From assembly GCF_003945595.2 (NCBI RefSeq), contig NW_024104318.1:682001-746000 (forward strand): DNA of 64,000 nucleotides, given 5' to 3'. Shown here piece by piece: positions 13,578 through 25,462 of this stretch (positions are counted from its first letter, which is position 1; every line of letters starts with the position of its first letter). The DNA comes from Pipra filicauda (taxonomy: Eukaryota; Chordata; Aves; Passeriformes; Pipridae). The notes beneath the pieces are model-generated. The model searched no databases. It was not told where the DNA came from and saw nothing but the letters and a program-made list of their open reading frames with translations. Made by a program: the position numbers and the translations under genes.

Positions 13578-14349
13578 CAAACTAATTAGTCAGATCATCT
13601 AATTCTTGAGTGAAAATTGAGACTTCTAAAGAACAGGTGACATCTGAGTTAATCATGATAATACTGTTTTTCTTATTTCCCTTTACATGTAGGTAACTTC
13701 AGAGACACTATGGTAGCTTCTAAAGACTTCATTGATTTGCATCTTCCTGTTAGCTTTGGATATTCCTATGGCCTGCTTTAGAAGCAAAGGTTTCTTTTAG
13801 TAAAAGATAGAATTGTATAGTCTGTCATATCTCACTTATTATATACTATTTATGAAATATTTTGTGAAGTCTAGAAAAAGAGAAATGTGAGTTATTTTAG
13901 CCTTAGCCTGCCTTTCATTCAATTCTCTGTCACAGATGTAGAGAAGACCCTTTTTAAAAAGACACAAACTAATTAGTCAGATCATCTAATTCTTGAGTGA
14001 AAATTGAGACTTCTAAAGAACAGGTGACATCTGAGTTAATCATGATAATACTGTTTTTCTTATTTCCCTTTACATGTAGGTAACTTCAGAGACACTATGG
14101 TAGCTTCTAAAGACTTCATTGATTTGCATCTTCCTGTTAGCTTTGGATATTCCTATGGCCTGCTTTAGAAGCAAAGGTTTCTTTTAGTAAAAGATAGAAT
14201 TGTATAGTCTGTCATATCTCACTTATTATATACTATTTATGAAATATTTTGTGAAGTCTAGAAAAAGAGAATGTGAGTTATTTTAGCCTTAGCCTGCCTT
14301 TCATTCAATTCTCTGTCACAGATGTAGAGAAGACCCTTTTTAAAAAGAC
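13578..14349. repeat. 387-bp tandem duplication, nearly identical copies
   Basis: Copy 1 (13578-13963) and copy 2 (13965-14349) agree base for base by eye. The only difference is one missing A in copy 2, in a short A run near 14270. At the junction there is one extra A between the copies, and at most one base of shared sequence at the breakpoints. Neither copy contains a recognised gene or repeat family. The near identity means a very recent duplication, a copy-number variant or an assembly artefact. Confidence 0.95.
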
Positions 14350-15423
14350 CTTAAGTATCTTTTGTTATAGATAACAATGCAGTAGTTTAAATGTTTCATT
14401 ACATTTGTATTTTTTATTAGCTTTCTCAAGGTAAATCTAGTGAACTTTTGAGTTAAAAGTAAGGCAAAACTCCAAATACGAATCCGCAGATATGATTTTG
14501 TGTACTTGTCACATTAAAAGAGGTTAATTTACAGAGAAGGGACTAAAAAAACAAAGGATACTGAGCTTTTGCAATTTGGAAAGTCAGTAAAGTCATACAC
14601 TTTTTGATGATGGAAGCTCAAAAGATTTTAACATTTTTAGATTTTATTTTCCTGCCAGTTCGTTACTGGGTACTCAGACAGCACTGATCCTTCAAATGGA
14701 TGTGTAAAATAAAGGGTATTCTGAGGCAAATAACCCGAACTGTTGCATCAAATTAGTATATTCCTAGAAAGTAGGTAGTATTTAAAAAGGAGAAATTTTT
14801 GAGTGTTAATTTATTTTCTGCTTGTCAGTTCATATCCTTGCTTCCTCTTTTCTCTCCTGTGGCAGTATTGTTATTAAAGGAAAGTTATAGCTGCAATTCC
14901 TGTGAATTCTTTATAATTTGTTAAGTGCTTTAAAATTGGTTAACCTTAAAAAATGACAGCCCTCTAAAATTCTAGATTTTTTCATTATTAAAATAGTATT
15001 CTAAATTAATCTTGTGCATAGAATTTTTAACAGCTTCAGTTTTCATTGTGAATTGTGGGTTTTGCTCACAGAAATACAATTTAGATGACAGGTAAGACTG
15101 ATTTTCAGTATTGATTGCAAGCATTCTTCCTAACTAATTGTTAGGTAGAATACTCTTAGGTTCTTCAATTTTTTTCCAAAATTCTCTAAAAAGTCGAAGG
15201 AAATTTGGATAGTCATTCCCTTGGCTGCATATGCAGTTTTTGTTTTTGCTGAGTTTTAAATATTCAATATTGCATAAATTATTAATTTTATTTTTTGTAT
15301 GTAAGCATCCAAATTCCAGAGCTCTTCCAGAATATTCTCTGAAGAGATAACTTAAACTTAATCTGCTGTTAAACCTGTCCAAGTTAAAAATATGTGTAAA
15401 TACTATAGTTGCTTTAAAAGAGT
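14350..15423. other. Unique AT-rich non-coding sequence
   Basis: No gene or interspersed repeat was recognised. A 101-codon minus-strand open frame at 15134-15439 has no recognisable motif and lies in low-GC sequence, so it is probably a chance frame. Confidence 0.5.
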
Positions 15424-15500
15424 AAAAAAACCCGACCAACCGAAACTAAACAAACCAAAAAAACCCCCAAACCCAAAAACCCAAAACCGCAACAAAAAAG
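15424..15500. repeat. A/C-rich low-complexity tract
   Basis: About 77 bases made almost only of A and C, with runs of AAAA, CCC and CCAAAC-like units and a few CG dinucleotides. Strand asymmetry is extreme, the complement being T/G-rich. Similar shorter tracts occur elsewhere in the window. It may be an old poly(A)-derived tail or slippage product; no LINE body was seen next to it. Confidence 0.8.
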
Positions 15501-15629
15501 GCCCTGATTGCAACAGGTGGTTCAAGAAAAGAATAAAGATGTCCTCCCATCCATTATGTCACTAGAATTATTGATTAATTTAATTTAATTTGAATATATC
15601 TATGAGAAATTCTGAAATAGGTCTGCTCA

Positions 15630-16010
15630 TCCTTGGTAAATGACGTCATAATTGAACAACTGGCGTGAGGTTGATGTTCAAAGCAATACATTGTAACTGC
15701 CTTGGGGATCCTGCCCATTATAGTGACCATGCCTTGCACTACTTTACCCTTTCAACTACTCCTTTAATGGCCTGCAAAACCCTGTTGCACTGTGTTTTCA
15801 AATCCGCTTTTTTCAGGCTAATAGAAAGTTTCCATTGAGTGGAGCAGGAGCTGAAATGAAAGAGGCTGAGCATTGGAGCAGTAAATCCTGTGCTGTTTTG
15901 TGCAGTTTTATAAGCATCTCCGGCACAGATCACTTTATTAAAGCAACATCTGCTACAAGCACAGTACTTGGATTAGGGATGACAGCCATTTGCAGCCATA
16001 TGAACTCTTA
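15630..16010. promoter_or_regulatory. Candidate conserved regulatory block with full CRE
   Basis: This stretch is less AT-rich than its surroundings and lacks simple repeats. It contains the complete palindromic cAMP response element TGACGTCA at 15641-15648. Established knowledge: that octamer is the consensus site for CREB/ATF factors. The idea that the whole block is a conserved enhancer is inference from texture only. A 64-codon minus-strand open frame at 15739-15933 overlaps it, with no recognised protein similarity. Confidence 0.25.
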
Positions 16011-18354
16011 AAAATAGAAGATATTTAAGTTTGACAAGGAGTAATATTAGCTTGCTAAATTTTTAAGGTTTACAGTAACAATTTCTGTGGATGTTTTATA
16101 TGGATGCTCTTTATATTTAGTCTAATGTAAGTGCGATCTGCAACGTCAGTTTTCTCAGCTTGCCTTTTAAGTTTGATTGGTCTTATATCTGCCTGTTATC
16201 TGTCATGAAAAATCATGAGGGTCAGGGATATGAGAGCGGTATCTTTCCCATTAGGGAAGCACTTAAAAAATATCCACTGGGAGCCAAGAGGAGGTATGTC
16301 TGTTCAGACACTTCTACCAGATCTACTGCCAATAGCACATCTATATCCAATCACAAGTTTTTATTCAATCCTTATCAGTGTCATTGCTATTCCTATGCCT
16401 GCCACAGGATCCTTACTTTACTAACTTTAATTATGGCTAGTTTTGTCTATTCTATATTTATTTCAATTAGCTTCTCATTCACACCATTTCAAGCTGTTAG
16501 GACATAGCAGCTGACTCCAATGACAACCTCTGCCTATTGATTTGTTTGCTCCAGCATCTACTCTTTTAGCTTTTTTCAATTTGGTTTGCCTTGTCAGAAG
16601 AGGTCCAGAGCTGTTTCTCAGAGCTTCATTCATATAAGTAGACTTTGTAAGTGCTGGGGGAAACTTTTACTTAAGGGGGGGGGGGGGAAAAATCATTCTG
16701 ACAAGTACATGTTAAGAAGTGAATGCTGCCATGCATTAAATACAGTCAGAGAAACCTTGTGGTTCATATTGCCTGTTCATATTGTATTGATTCAGTGTGT
16801 TGGTTCATTCAGTGAAAAATATATATTTTGGAGACAAATCACTGGCATGTTTAAATATGATATGTTACAGTTAACTCCTGGATTGACAATATGTTGCTGC
16901 TTAAAAGCCCCACCTGAGATTGGTGCCAAGTGGAAACTTCAGAAAATTGCAATAATAAGGAACAATCTCTCTGAAAAGCTTAGATCTAAGCAGACAAGAC
17001 AGTCAGTTGAAAGCTTTGAAAGAAGTAGAAATTCAGAGAGCTGTTAAGAGAGTCTCACAGCAAGTACAGAAGAACAGTAATTCAGTCCTTGCTAACGTTT
17101 TTCCCAAATCCACTGAAAGATATCCATGCTGAACTGGTAGGAGATCCTTCCTCTTTTCACTGTTCCTCTGTTTGCAACCAGCAAGGCAGAAATCTCCCCT
17201 TTGTTATTGAAGTTCCATTCTTGCTCAAGGGAGATCTGCCAAATAAATTTTTTTCATTATGTTGTGAGCTACTGAATTAATACATTGTTAATATGAGGCT
17301 AATGCATTGCTTTCATAAACTCACCTATTAAATGGCTGAACTTCAACCAACATATCAGTTTTTTGAGAGTTTTTCTCCTTTTAATTATTTTCTCCCCACA
17401 TACTGTGATACCTGGGGTCAAAACTCTTCAGATTTTGATTTTATTTTAATTGAAGGAACAACTCAATGAAAAGATTGAGCAAAAGCTGTTTCTATCCTCA
17501 GTTTGTTCCCTGATCTTTACTTTCCACTCAAAAGATGTATAGTAGAATGAAATTAGTGAGACACATTTATTTTCTTCCATTTTTTCTTTTATAAGTGACC
17601 TTGGCAGGGCACTTAACCATTCTGTGTGTCTTCCCTTCTCCCAGACGTGTGTTATGGCATTTTCTTACCATGTGGAACCTGCTACTTCACGTAACTGGTT
17701 TTTAGATACTATGGTAACAGGGGCTATATAAAGTAAGTAGGATACTTAAGTTTAATATGAAATTGCTGGTTCAATGGCAAAGCTGTAGGACTAAAAGAAA
17801 GATGTGTCAGAAGGACTGTAGGTGATTCCTGGGGTGCTCTCTCCCTCCCTTGTTGAACCATTTTTCTTTTTTCCTTGACAAACTTGTGTTGATTATTTAA
17901 AATTTTCTCAGAGGCTTGATTATTATTTTCCCATTAATCCAAATCTAGAGTGCAATTTAGTGTCTGTCCAGAAATATTTCTCTCTGGTTTTCTTGCTATT
18001 TAGCCCTTCTTTGTGCTCTATTTTTCCTTTGTCCTTCCAGATTCTTCAAATGCTGTCTGTAAAAGGATAATCTTAACAGTAAAAGAATCCTAAAAACTAA
18101 ATATACTCATTCATTTAAATACTTACTTAACTACAGACATGCCCCGGCCCAACCTACCCCCATAATAAATGTCACAGAATCTTAGATAAATGATGGTTTT
18201 CCCAGGTTTACATTTACAATATTAACAATATGCCTCTAAAGTAGTCAATATCCATGCTACACAATAATGAACATGTTTTCTTAACTGCTTTTGTCCTTCT
18301 CGGACCCAAAGGGAGTGATTTCTTCATAGCAGATATATTTTTGTATAATCACCT
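16011..18354. other. Non-coding sequence with chance open frames
   Basis: No gene was recognised. The longest frame is 153 codons on the plus strand at 16586-17047. It reads through a G13 homopolymer as four glycines in a row and has no motif I know, so I treat it as chance. Pyrimidine-rich DNA occurs near 17849. Confidence 0.5.
16675..16687 (+). repeat. G13 homopolymer
   Basis: Thirteen consecutive G bases followed by five A. Such runs are rare in this AT-rich window, mutate quickly in length and are prone to sequencing error. Confidence 0.9.
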
Positions 18355-18486
18355 GATGCATTTCGGTAGGCTGCTCATACAGAGTGATATTAATGAGAAG
18401 AAAGTATTTTCATTTCGAAGGATGCATTTCGGTAGGCTGCTCATACAGAGTGATATTAATGAGAAGAAAGTATTTTCATTTCGAAG
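18355..18486. repeat. Perfect 66-bp tandem duplication
   Basis: Copy 1 (18355-18420) and copy 2 (18421-18486) are identical at every base. The bases following copy 2 repeat the first two bases of the unit, so the breakpoint is ambiguous by 2 bp. Because 66 is a multiple of three, an open frame of 92 codons on the plus strand (18254-18532) and one of 69 codons on the minus strand (18349-18558) both run through and repeat 22 residues. Neither looks like a known protein. Confidence 0.95.
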
Positions 18487-18666
18487 GAGATATTTTTTGC
18501 AATGGTTAAGAGCTAGCCATTTAGGAAATTGATACGTAAGGAATGCATCAATTCCCAAGATAATTTGATATAATGCCCACTGTGTGACACTAAAAGAAGA
18601 AAAACAGTTGCCTCTCCTTATTTCAGAATCTGTTTGGCAGATTTTAGTCCCTTTAGTCTTCTATGT

Positions 18667-18774
18667 CACTTAGAGCCATGGTCTGGTAACCACGGTGGTA
18701 GTGGATCAAGGCTTGGACTTGATGATCTCAGAGGTCCTTTCCAACCTGGCTGATTCTATGATTCTATGATTCAT
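18667..18774 (+). mobile_element. CR1 LINE 3'-end fragment
   Basis: The sequence begins with a CR1-type 3' UTR stretch (CTTAGAGCCATGGTCTGGT), continues through GGACTTGATGATCTCAGAGGTC and TTCCAACCTGGCTGA, and ends with two ATTCTATG octamers. This is a 5'-truncated copy of little more than 100 bp. It appears less diverged than the 10.4-kb copy, judged from the intact octamer end. Confidence 0.9.
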
Positions 18775-21700
18775 AGCTCCTCTTATAAATGAGTAGCTCT
18801 TTCTGGAACATAAGCAACTGTAAATTTTATTAAATAACAGCATAACTCTTATTACCTAAAATCAATTTCTGTTCATAAATAATAACTTTTATCATGTGAC
18901 CAACATAAGCATGGAATATGAAAACTACAAAAAAAGCATGTTGAATACAGGTTATTCTTGGGATCAGTCATAACAGGGAACATCAGTAAATGCATTGTTA
19001 TGGTCTGTTGTTGACAAAGATATAAGCACTATAGTTCAATATTATTCATTTTAATCTGCATTAAGCCTTCTTTTTTTTACTTTATAAATGCTTTTCTGTT
19101 TCAAAGAGAAATAAGCCAGAGTTCTGAGATGGCTTAGAAAAACAGAGACAGAATAAAGCCTCAATAAGTGTTGCACTGAATGTGCTCTTATATACCCAGC
19201 CTATATGCTACTGAGCCTCAACCCTGTAATCCAGTGAAAGCCCCGGTTAATAACTACATGCCTTTAGGACAAACTCTTAGTTGTCTAGTCAGATACCAAG
19301 GTCTTAGTATGGATATTAGAAACTTCTATAACATTCCTTTTTGTGAACCAGCTGCTTGCTTGAAGTACACTTCTCAAAATTACAGATGAAAGCAGATATT
19401 AATGCCATTGATGTAATGAGCATTTGGTAGTTAACTATATATATAAAATAATACATAGTACTATCTACTTTTTTAGTCTATACTTTGTAGATTATGAGAA
19501 CCTGTGCAATAAGGCTTTTTTCTCCGAGAATTCTGTAATGGACAAGTTTATATCTTGAACTTTTTCTGGACTCTGAATTGCAGTTTCTGTTACCATCTTA
19601 AAATCTTTTTTTTTCTTCTGGTTAATGTTTACTTTAGCTGTGCAGCAGTACAAGATTGTATATGAAGTCAACATCATTATATGTGACTAGCATTAGGTAA
19701 CATTTAAACACCTGCTCGTTGTGAATTATTTGGTTCTGAGATGGCTTCTCTCAGAAGTTTCAGGTAGTGTCATATTGCATTAACATCTGATTTGGAGCCT
19801 GCAGAGTGTGATTGAGCTGTGTGATTACTTTGACACACTATTAGAACTGGAAAGAGAGCAATGAATCTGTGTTTTGAACCGGTGCTAGGAGACATAGTGA
19901 TACCAGGGTGCTGACTTTCAGTTGATTTGTGAAAAAAATCATACAAGTAACTTGAGATGTAAATCTAAACAATGAAGTGAATTTAAAAGTTTTAACAAGA
20001 ACTGATTAAAATTGTGTAGTCTCAGTTCCATCACCACAGTTTGGACTACCATATTTCTGATAGAGAAGAAAAAAAAGTAAGTGTGAGGGGGAAGCCTGAT
20101 ACAGAGGGGAGTTTGGAGAGAGTATTGTAGCCTTGTCCTCAGCCTTGGAGGACCCTTCTGAAGATGCAAAGACAGCAGCTGTGACTTGCAGAGTGTGTTG
20201 GAGTTGTAGAAGGATGATTTGGCTGGAATTGGATGGCTCAGAAAATAGTGATCAGTGGGCCCTTTTGCAGATGAATTGTTTCTCCATGATAGTTTAGACA
20301 CATTCCCTTTGTATCTTATGCTTGCTAATAGCAAAATAATGGATTGAATAATGAGCTGATCTAAATTATACGTAAGGGAAGCCCCAGAAGAGAATTTGGC
20401 ATAGCACCTTCCAAAATTGACAGGGGAACAGTATGGAATATATAGCTTATGTAACAATAAGTCTTGTAATTATACACTTGTTTGAGCAGATGGATGTGCT
20501 ATTTTGGGACTGAATAACAACTGAACATTCACTCTAGTAACTTGGTTCATGGAAAAAAAAAAAAAAGCTTTTTCAGTGATGGCAATCTGGACAATTGTGC
20601 TGCAACTCCAAGAAGCTAATGCAGCTGGTGGAGGCAGAACTCACTGCGGGCTGGCAGCCTGCTGTGCTCCAAGCCCACACCTTTATGTGTGACTCACTTC
20701 TTTTTCCTCCTTATGCTCAGAGACCAAGGCAGAGCATTGACCTGATCATGTAGCAGGAGTGGACAGAGTAGGTTCTTTATGTTTTATCTGTACATCTAAA
20801 ATACTAGACAAATGATCAAATATAAGTAAATCCGCCCATGTATAAGTGTTGAGTAGAAAGCCTACACACACTTAGGAATATCTAGTTGTGTGATAAGACT
20901 AGCTGGAATGACTTTGCATTTCACTCACATCTGTCCTTCATCTCACTCTACTGGTGAAAAACAATACCCTTTTGAAGTTGTCTGCAAATTGCAATGACAT
21001 TTGCTCTCTAAAATATTCAGTTAGTTTTTAACTAATCTAGATACTGATTTCATTCCTACATCTTACTATTCTAATTTTTTATTAAAATTATATTTAAATC
21101 TATTTGAATATGCTGAATTACAGTGTTAAATTTTCCTTTGAGAAAAGAGGATATCAAGTTCAAACAAGTTTTGTTTTCTAAATTCAGAAAGCTTATGATT
21201 TTCCTTTGCTTTTTAACTTTGGCCTTCACTTAATGTTTCCCATAGTTTCAGTGGCATGTGCTAATTAAATTCAAGTCTGTTCTGAAACCAGCAATGCAAT
21301 AAAATCAAGAAAACATGAGATCATGCATGAACTTAAATGTTCATGCAGCCCCTGTAAAACAGCTAAGTGAACTCACTAGACTGAAAGGTATTAGCCCACT
21401 TCTGACACTTATGCTGTTTGCTTAACTCTGTACTGAGGAGTCATACAATGACAATGTTATGGCTTGTTTGATGCTTCAGTTGGTTTGCAATTTTCCATAA
21501 CTTCTAAAAAATAATTAACTTAGCAGGCTTGAATGCCACTTTCAGGAGAGGACAACCATGTTTGTAGAATAATACTTCTCTGCCTGGGGAGAGAAATTTC
21601 ACTCTGTTAGTAAAATAGATTTGAAGCTAAAAATTCAGTTAATAGTTCTACATTCCTGAAAAATACTTTATTTCTAATTTGGTTTTCTGAAAGAAAAAAA

Positions 21701-23335
21701 TTATTCATAAAAATTGATGGTCTTCCAAAAGAAGATATTAGCCTAAAGTTAACTAGGAAGCTATTACAAAAATGTAATTTGTAGTGCTTTAATTTATCTA
21801 TTATCATGAATGATCATTTTTTACTGAAAGAATGTCTCGGTGTTTCAGTTCCATGAATATTATAACATTTGCATGTACAAAGCAGCTTCCCTTTAACTGC
21901 AGGTTGACAATGATTGCAGCCACCTCTAGCACCTAGGAGGTCCACAAGGCAATACTAAGAATGTGGATAACTTCAAGTTATCCAAGTTGGGAGGGGCTCT
22001 ACTTGATAACATTTTCCTTTTGTCCCGTGCATGTCAATATGGTGTATGTTATTGATGCATTAATTGACTTTTCAAGATATTCTGCTGGTTATCCATATCA
22101 AAATACATGAATTTTAGTAGAGCTTGCTTTTCCATTTTTCTACATAGAGATTAGGCAGATCCAGTACTAGTGGGCTATCAATGCCATTTTGATATGGCAA
22201 AAGTGTTGCTTTTTTCCTGACTTCTTACTTTATGAAGTTTTAGGAAAGAAGAACGTTTCCCACAAACCATTATGTATCATAAATTCAGTTCCTTGATTAC
22301 TCTCATAAACTTTGTGTGTAATACTGGACGAGATGCAGCTTGTGAGTACTAAGAACAGCTCATCACCCTACATCTTTTAGTACTTCTTTGTAAGAGATCA
22401 AGGTGTTGCAAAGCTTCTGCAGCCGTATTAGAGCTCAATATTGGGAAATCACTTCAGGTAGCTAATTATCCACAGTTTACCTTTTCTCAATTTTACACTG
22501 TAATTTCTTTCATTGTGTAGGTCCTATAAGCTATGAGTATTTTCTCTGCTGTCGTCCTTATGTTCTGCAGTTGAAAAAAATCTCTTCATATAAGTCAAGA
22601 AATTTAGAATTGTACTGCTTTTGATAGGTAATTATAACCCTCTTTAAATTTACGCTTCTCTTTCAGTTTAGATTTCCAAAGGTGGCATGTAAATACATTA
22701 GGAAAGCAGTTCTAAAATATTTTTATTATTATTATTTACTTGATGTTTGAATTTTAAGTCTGAGATATATTTTAGAATTGTTAAAATCTCTCAGTCTTTT
22801 TTCCATTTCAAAACTTTGTCATGATGTGCAGCTCTTAGAAATTAAAACCTGTTTATCATTATCCAATGTTTTGCAAGTGGTGTTACACAGCCAGACATTT
22901 GTATGGTGTCTTTTTTGCAGTTACTTTCATTCTTCTTTGCTGTTTTTTTTATTCACACACAAATGAGTTGTCTCTTGTGTCTTGGTTTGTTTGCATTGTC
23001 AAGTAGAGTTAATCTACTGAAAACCAAAAGGACTTAATAAAAAGAAAACACATTTCACCTTTCAGTTTGTTGAATAGAATATGACAAGTGCTTTCAATAT
23101 TTAATGTATTAAATTACTTTGACAGTGTATTCTTGGATCTTCTTGCAGATGGATTTTGCCAGTGTATTTAACTGGCTGTGTAATTAGAGCAAGCTCGTTC
23201 CATACTCTGAGCTGCTTTTATTTGGGTGGAGAAGCCAAAACTGTCATAACATGTGGTTCATGATTTGCTCTCCATGTGCAGCTTGAGATGTGGAAGAAGT
23301 GTGCAGGTGATTTTGGTTATACAAGTTCCTTTCAA
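18775..23335. other. Unique AT-rich non-coding sequence
   Basis: No gene or interspersed repeat was recognised. It contains the longest open frame of the window (172 codons, minus strand, 19939-20457; see findings), an A-run near 20551-20565 and a 21-nt perfect palindrome at 21964-21984. Small AT trinucleotide runs occur at about 22720-22738. Confidence 0.5.
21964..21984. repeat. Perfect 21-nt palindrome
   Basis: Ten bases (TGGATAACTT) are mirrored exactly by their reverse complement (AAGTTATCCA) around one central C. A palindrome with a one-base centre suits a protein dimer site or cruciform better than an RNA hairpin, which would need a loop. The bound factor, if any, is unknown. Confidence 0.85.
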
Positions 23336-23924
23336 AAGTTGATGTTGATTTTTGGGATTTGGTCAAAACTTTTGATATTGTCTCTCACAGTATCGTTCTG
23401 AGAAAAATGTCTAGCATACAGCTATACAAGCCTATAATACATTGGGTGAAAACTTGGCTATTGGTTTGGGATCAAAGAGTTATAATAAATGGGGTTATAT
23501 CAGGCTGGCGGCCAGTCACCAGTGGGGTTCCACGGACTCTCTTTTAGGGTAAGTCCTCTTTAATGTTTTTATAAATTGTCTGGACACATGAATTGAATGT
23601 ACCTTAAGTAAGCTTGCCAATAATACTGAAGTAGGAAGAACTGTGGGCTCTGCCAAGGGCAGAGAGGCCTTACAGAGATCTGGATAGACTAGAGAGCTTG
23701 ACAATCACCAACTGTATAAAATTTCACAAGAGCAAATGATGGATTCTCCACCTGGGACAGGGTAATCCTGGTTATACTTACAAGCTGGGGTGGACAGGAG
23801 GCTGGAGAGCAGCCTCATGGAAAGAGATCTGAAGGTTCGTCTCGATAGCAAGTTGAATATGAGAGTTGGATTCAGTAATCCTTATGTGTCCCTTCCAACT
23901 TGAGATATTCTATGATTCTGTGAT
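23336..23924 (+). pseudogene. CR1 LINE remnant with broken reverse transcriptase region
   Basis: This is the only plus-strand CR1 copy here that keeps ORF2 (reverse transcriptase) sequence. Translation at about 23340-23547 shows the palm motif A region (VDVDFWDLVKTFDIVSH) and, further on, the CR1-typical ending VTSGVP. After frame breaks, the position of the catalytic FADD motif reads LANN at about 23611-23622, so the two metal-binding aspartates are lost. Sequence matching the KDL-LDS-LNM region (about 23824-23865) then jumps straight to the 3' tail, which ends in ATTCTATG/ATTCTGTG. The C-terminal part of ORF2 is therefore deleted. The copy is certainly inactive and old. Confidence 0.85.
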
Positions 23925-25462
23925 ATCCTGGTAATTCTATATTTACTATGTTCCCGTATTAAATGGGCTAAAGATTTTTCCAAATAGTCTATTCTGACAA
24001 TTTCTGTTTACAAAACATCATTGTCAAAATCAAGCCATATTCTTTGTCATCAGTATGTGGTTTTGGCATGAGAAGAATATTCTCACAGCCTTTCCAGACA
24101 TATAGAACATCTTTCTTCAATATGCTATCAGGTGATTTTCCAGTACTTAGGATGATTTGGGACTTTAGATAATTTTATGCTCACTTTTCTTTACCCAAAC
24201 ATTTTAGCTCTTCTTTAATGAAGCTTTAGTGAAGCATCTATTCTACTGAATCCTAGTGTCAGCTTACTCTTTTTGTTAATCACAGAGTATGTAATTGTGC
24301 CTATAAGTGGGAATATACTTGAATGCATAAGCAAGCTCTGTCTACAAGTATTGATAAACGTGAAGCCTAATCTTTGAACTAATGTTGCTTAAGAAATTAA
24401 GCATAACTAAGCTATCTGTAATGGGGATTTCTAGGATTCTCAAATTAATACCTCCATAGCAATTGAGCTGGATGATGCTTGTTTTTCAGCTTGGATGCCT
24501 GGCATCAGCATTCATTACAATGAATCTGAGTTATTTTCTCCTTGTCGCAGTGCTTTAGGGGAGGCAACATTATATGTCACCTGTTCATCAGTCAAACAAA
24601 TTTGTATTCTTAGAAGGTGATTAAACAGAGATGTCCTGAGTTGTAGCTGTATTTTGAAAACTGTCTAGCTATGACTTTTGTATTGCCTGGAATAGGTATT
24701 TTTCATGGATATAACTGTCAATGAAGTTTGATTAAATATCTAATTCTTTTAACTTAAAAAGTGAATGAGAAATGGAACATTATGGTATTTGGTAGTGTTT
24801 TTAGAAAGGAAATAAGCTCCCAGCTATTTGGTAATAATGCTAGACAGCTCCATAGAAAGTAGTTTACAAGCCTTAAGCATGCCAAAGACAAGCTGAGAGG
24901 ACTGTTCCTGCCAGACACATTCCCCAAAGACCTTAACTTTTACTGCTTGGGAAGAGCTTTCAATACCTAACTGGAACTCAACCATGTGAATAAGATGTGA
25001 TGCAGTTAGCTGTAGTTCTGTTTTTCTGATATGTAAATCATGACAAAGATTAAAAGTACCTGATAATGCCAAGTGCCCCAGTTTCCAAGGAACTGGAACT
25101 TCCAAACAACAAACTTAAGATTTTTCTTGTTCTGATTCACAATGTCAATATAAGTTACAATTTCTCTTTATAGATATTAGTGAAACAGCCCATTGACAAA
25201 CCTTTATACAAGGTTTCATATCTATTCTTCATACAAGAATAAGTCATTTGAATGTTAGAGTAATTTCTAAATTCACTTCTAAGTATTTGAATTGTGTTAT
25301 ATTTGCAAGAAAATGTACCCATCCATTTCCATGTTTACACTACAGTACAACTAATACCTAAGACTAATAGAAATAGAAAATGGACATCTGACTATCAGAG
25401 ACCAAAGACTACAAAATAATAATTGTCCCTCCTAATGGGTCTAGTCCTGAAATTCTTATTCA

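Noticed and set aside
16586..17047. 153-codon plus-strand open frame as a gene
   Set aside because: It runs through a G13 homopolymer, has no recognised motif, and its length is within what chance gives in this amount of DNA.
18138..18176. C-rich stretch resembling mitochondrial light-strand sequence (possible nuclear mitochondrial copy)
   Set aside because: Only about 30 bases look suggestive, and the flanks do not continue as any mitochondrial gene I recognise.
18172..18200. TCACAGAATCTTAGAT as a minus-strand CR1 tail
   Set aside because: The sequence that follows does not continue as CR1, so a short chance match is more likely.
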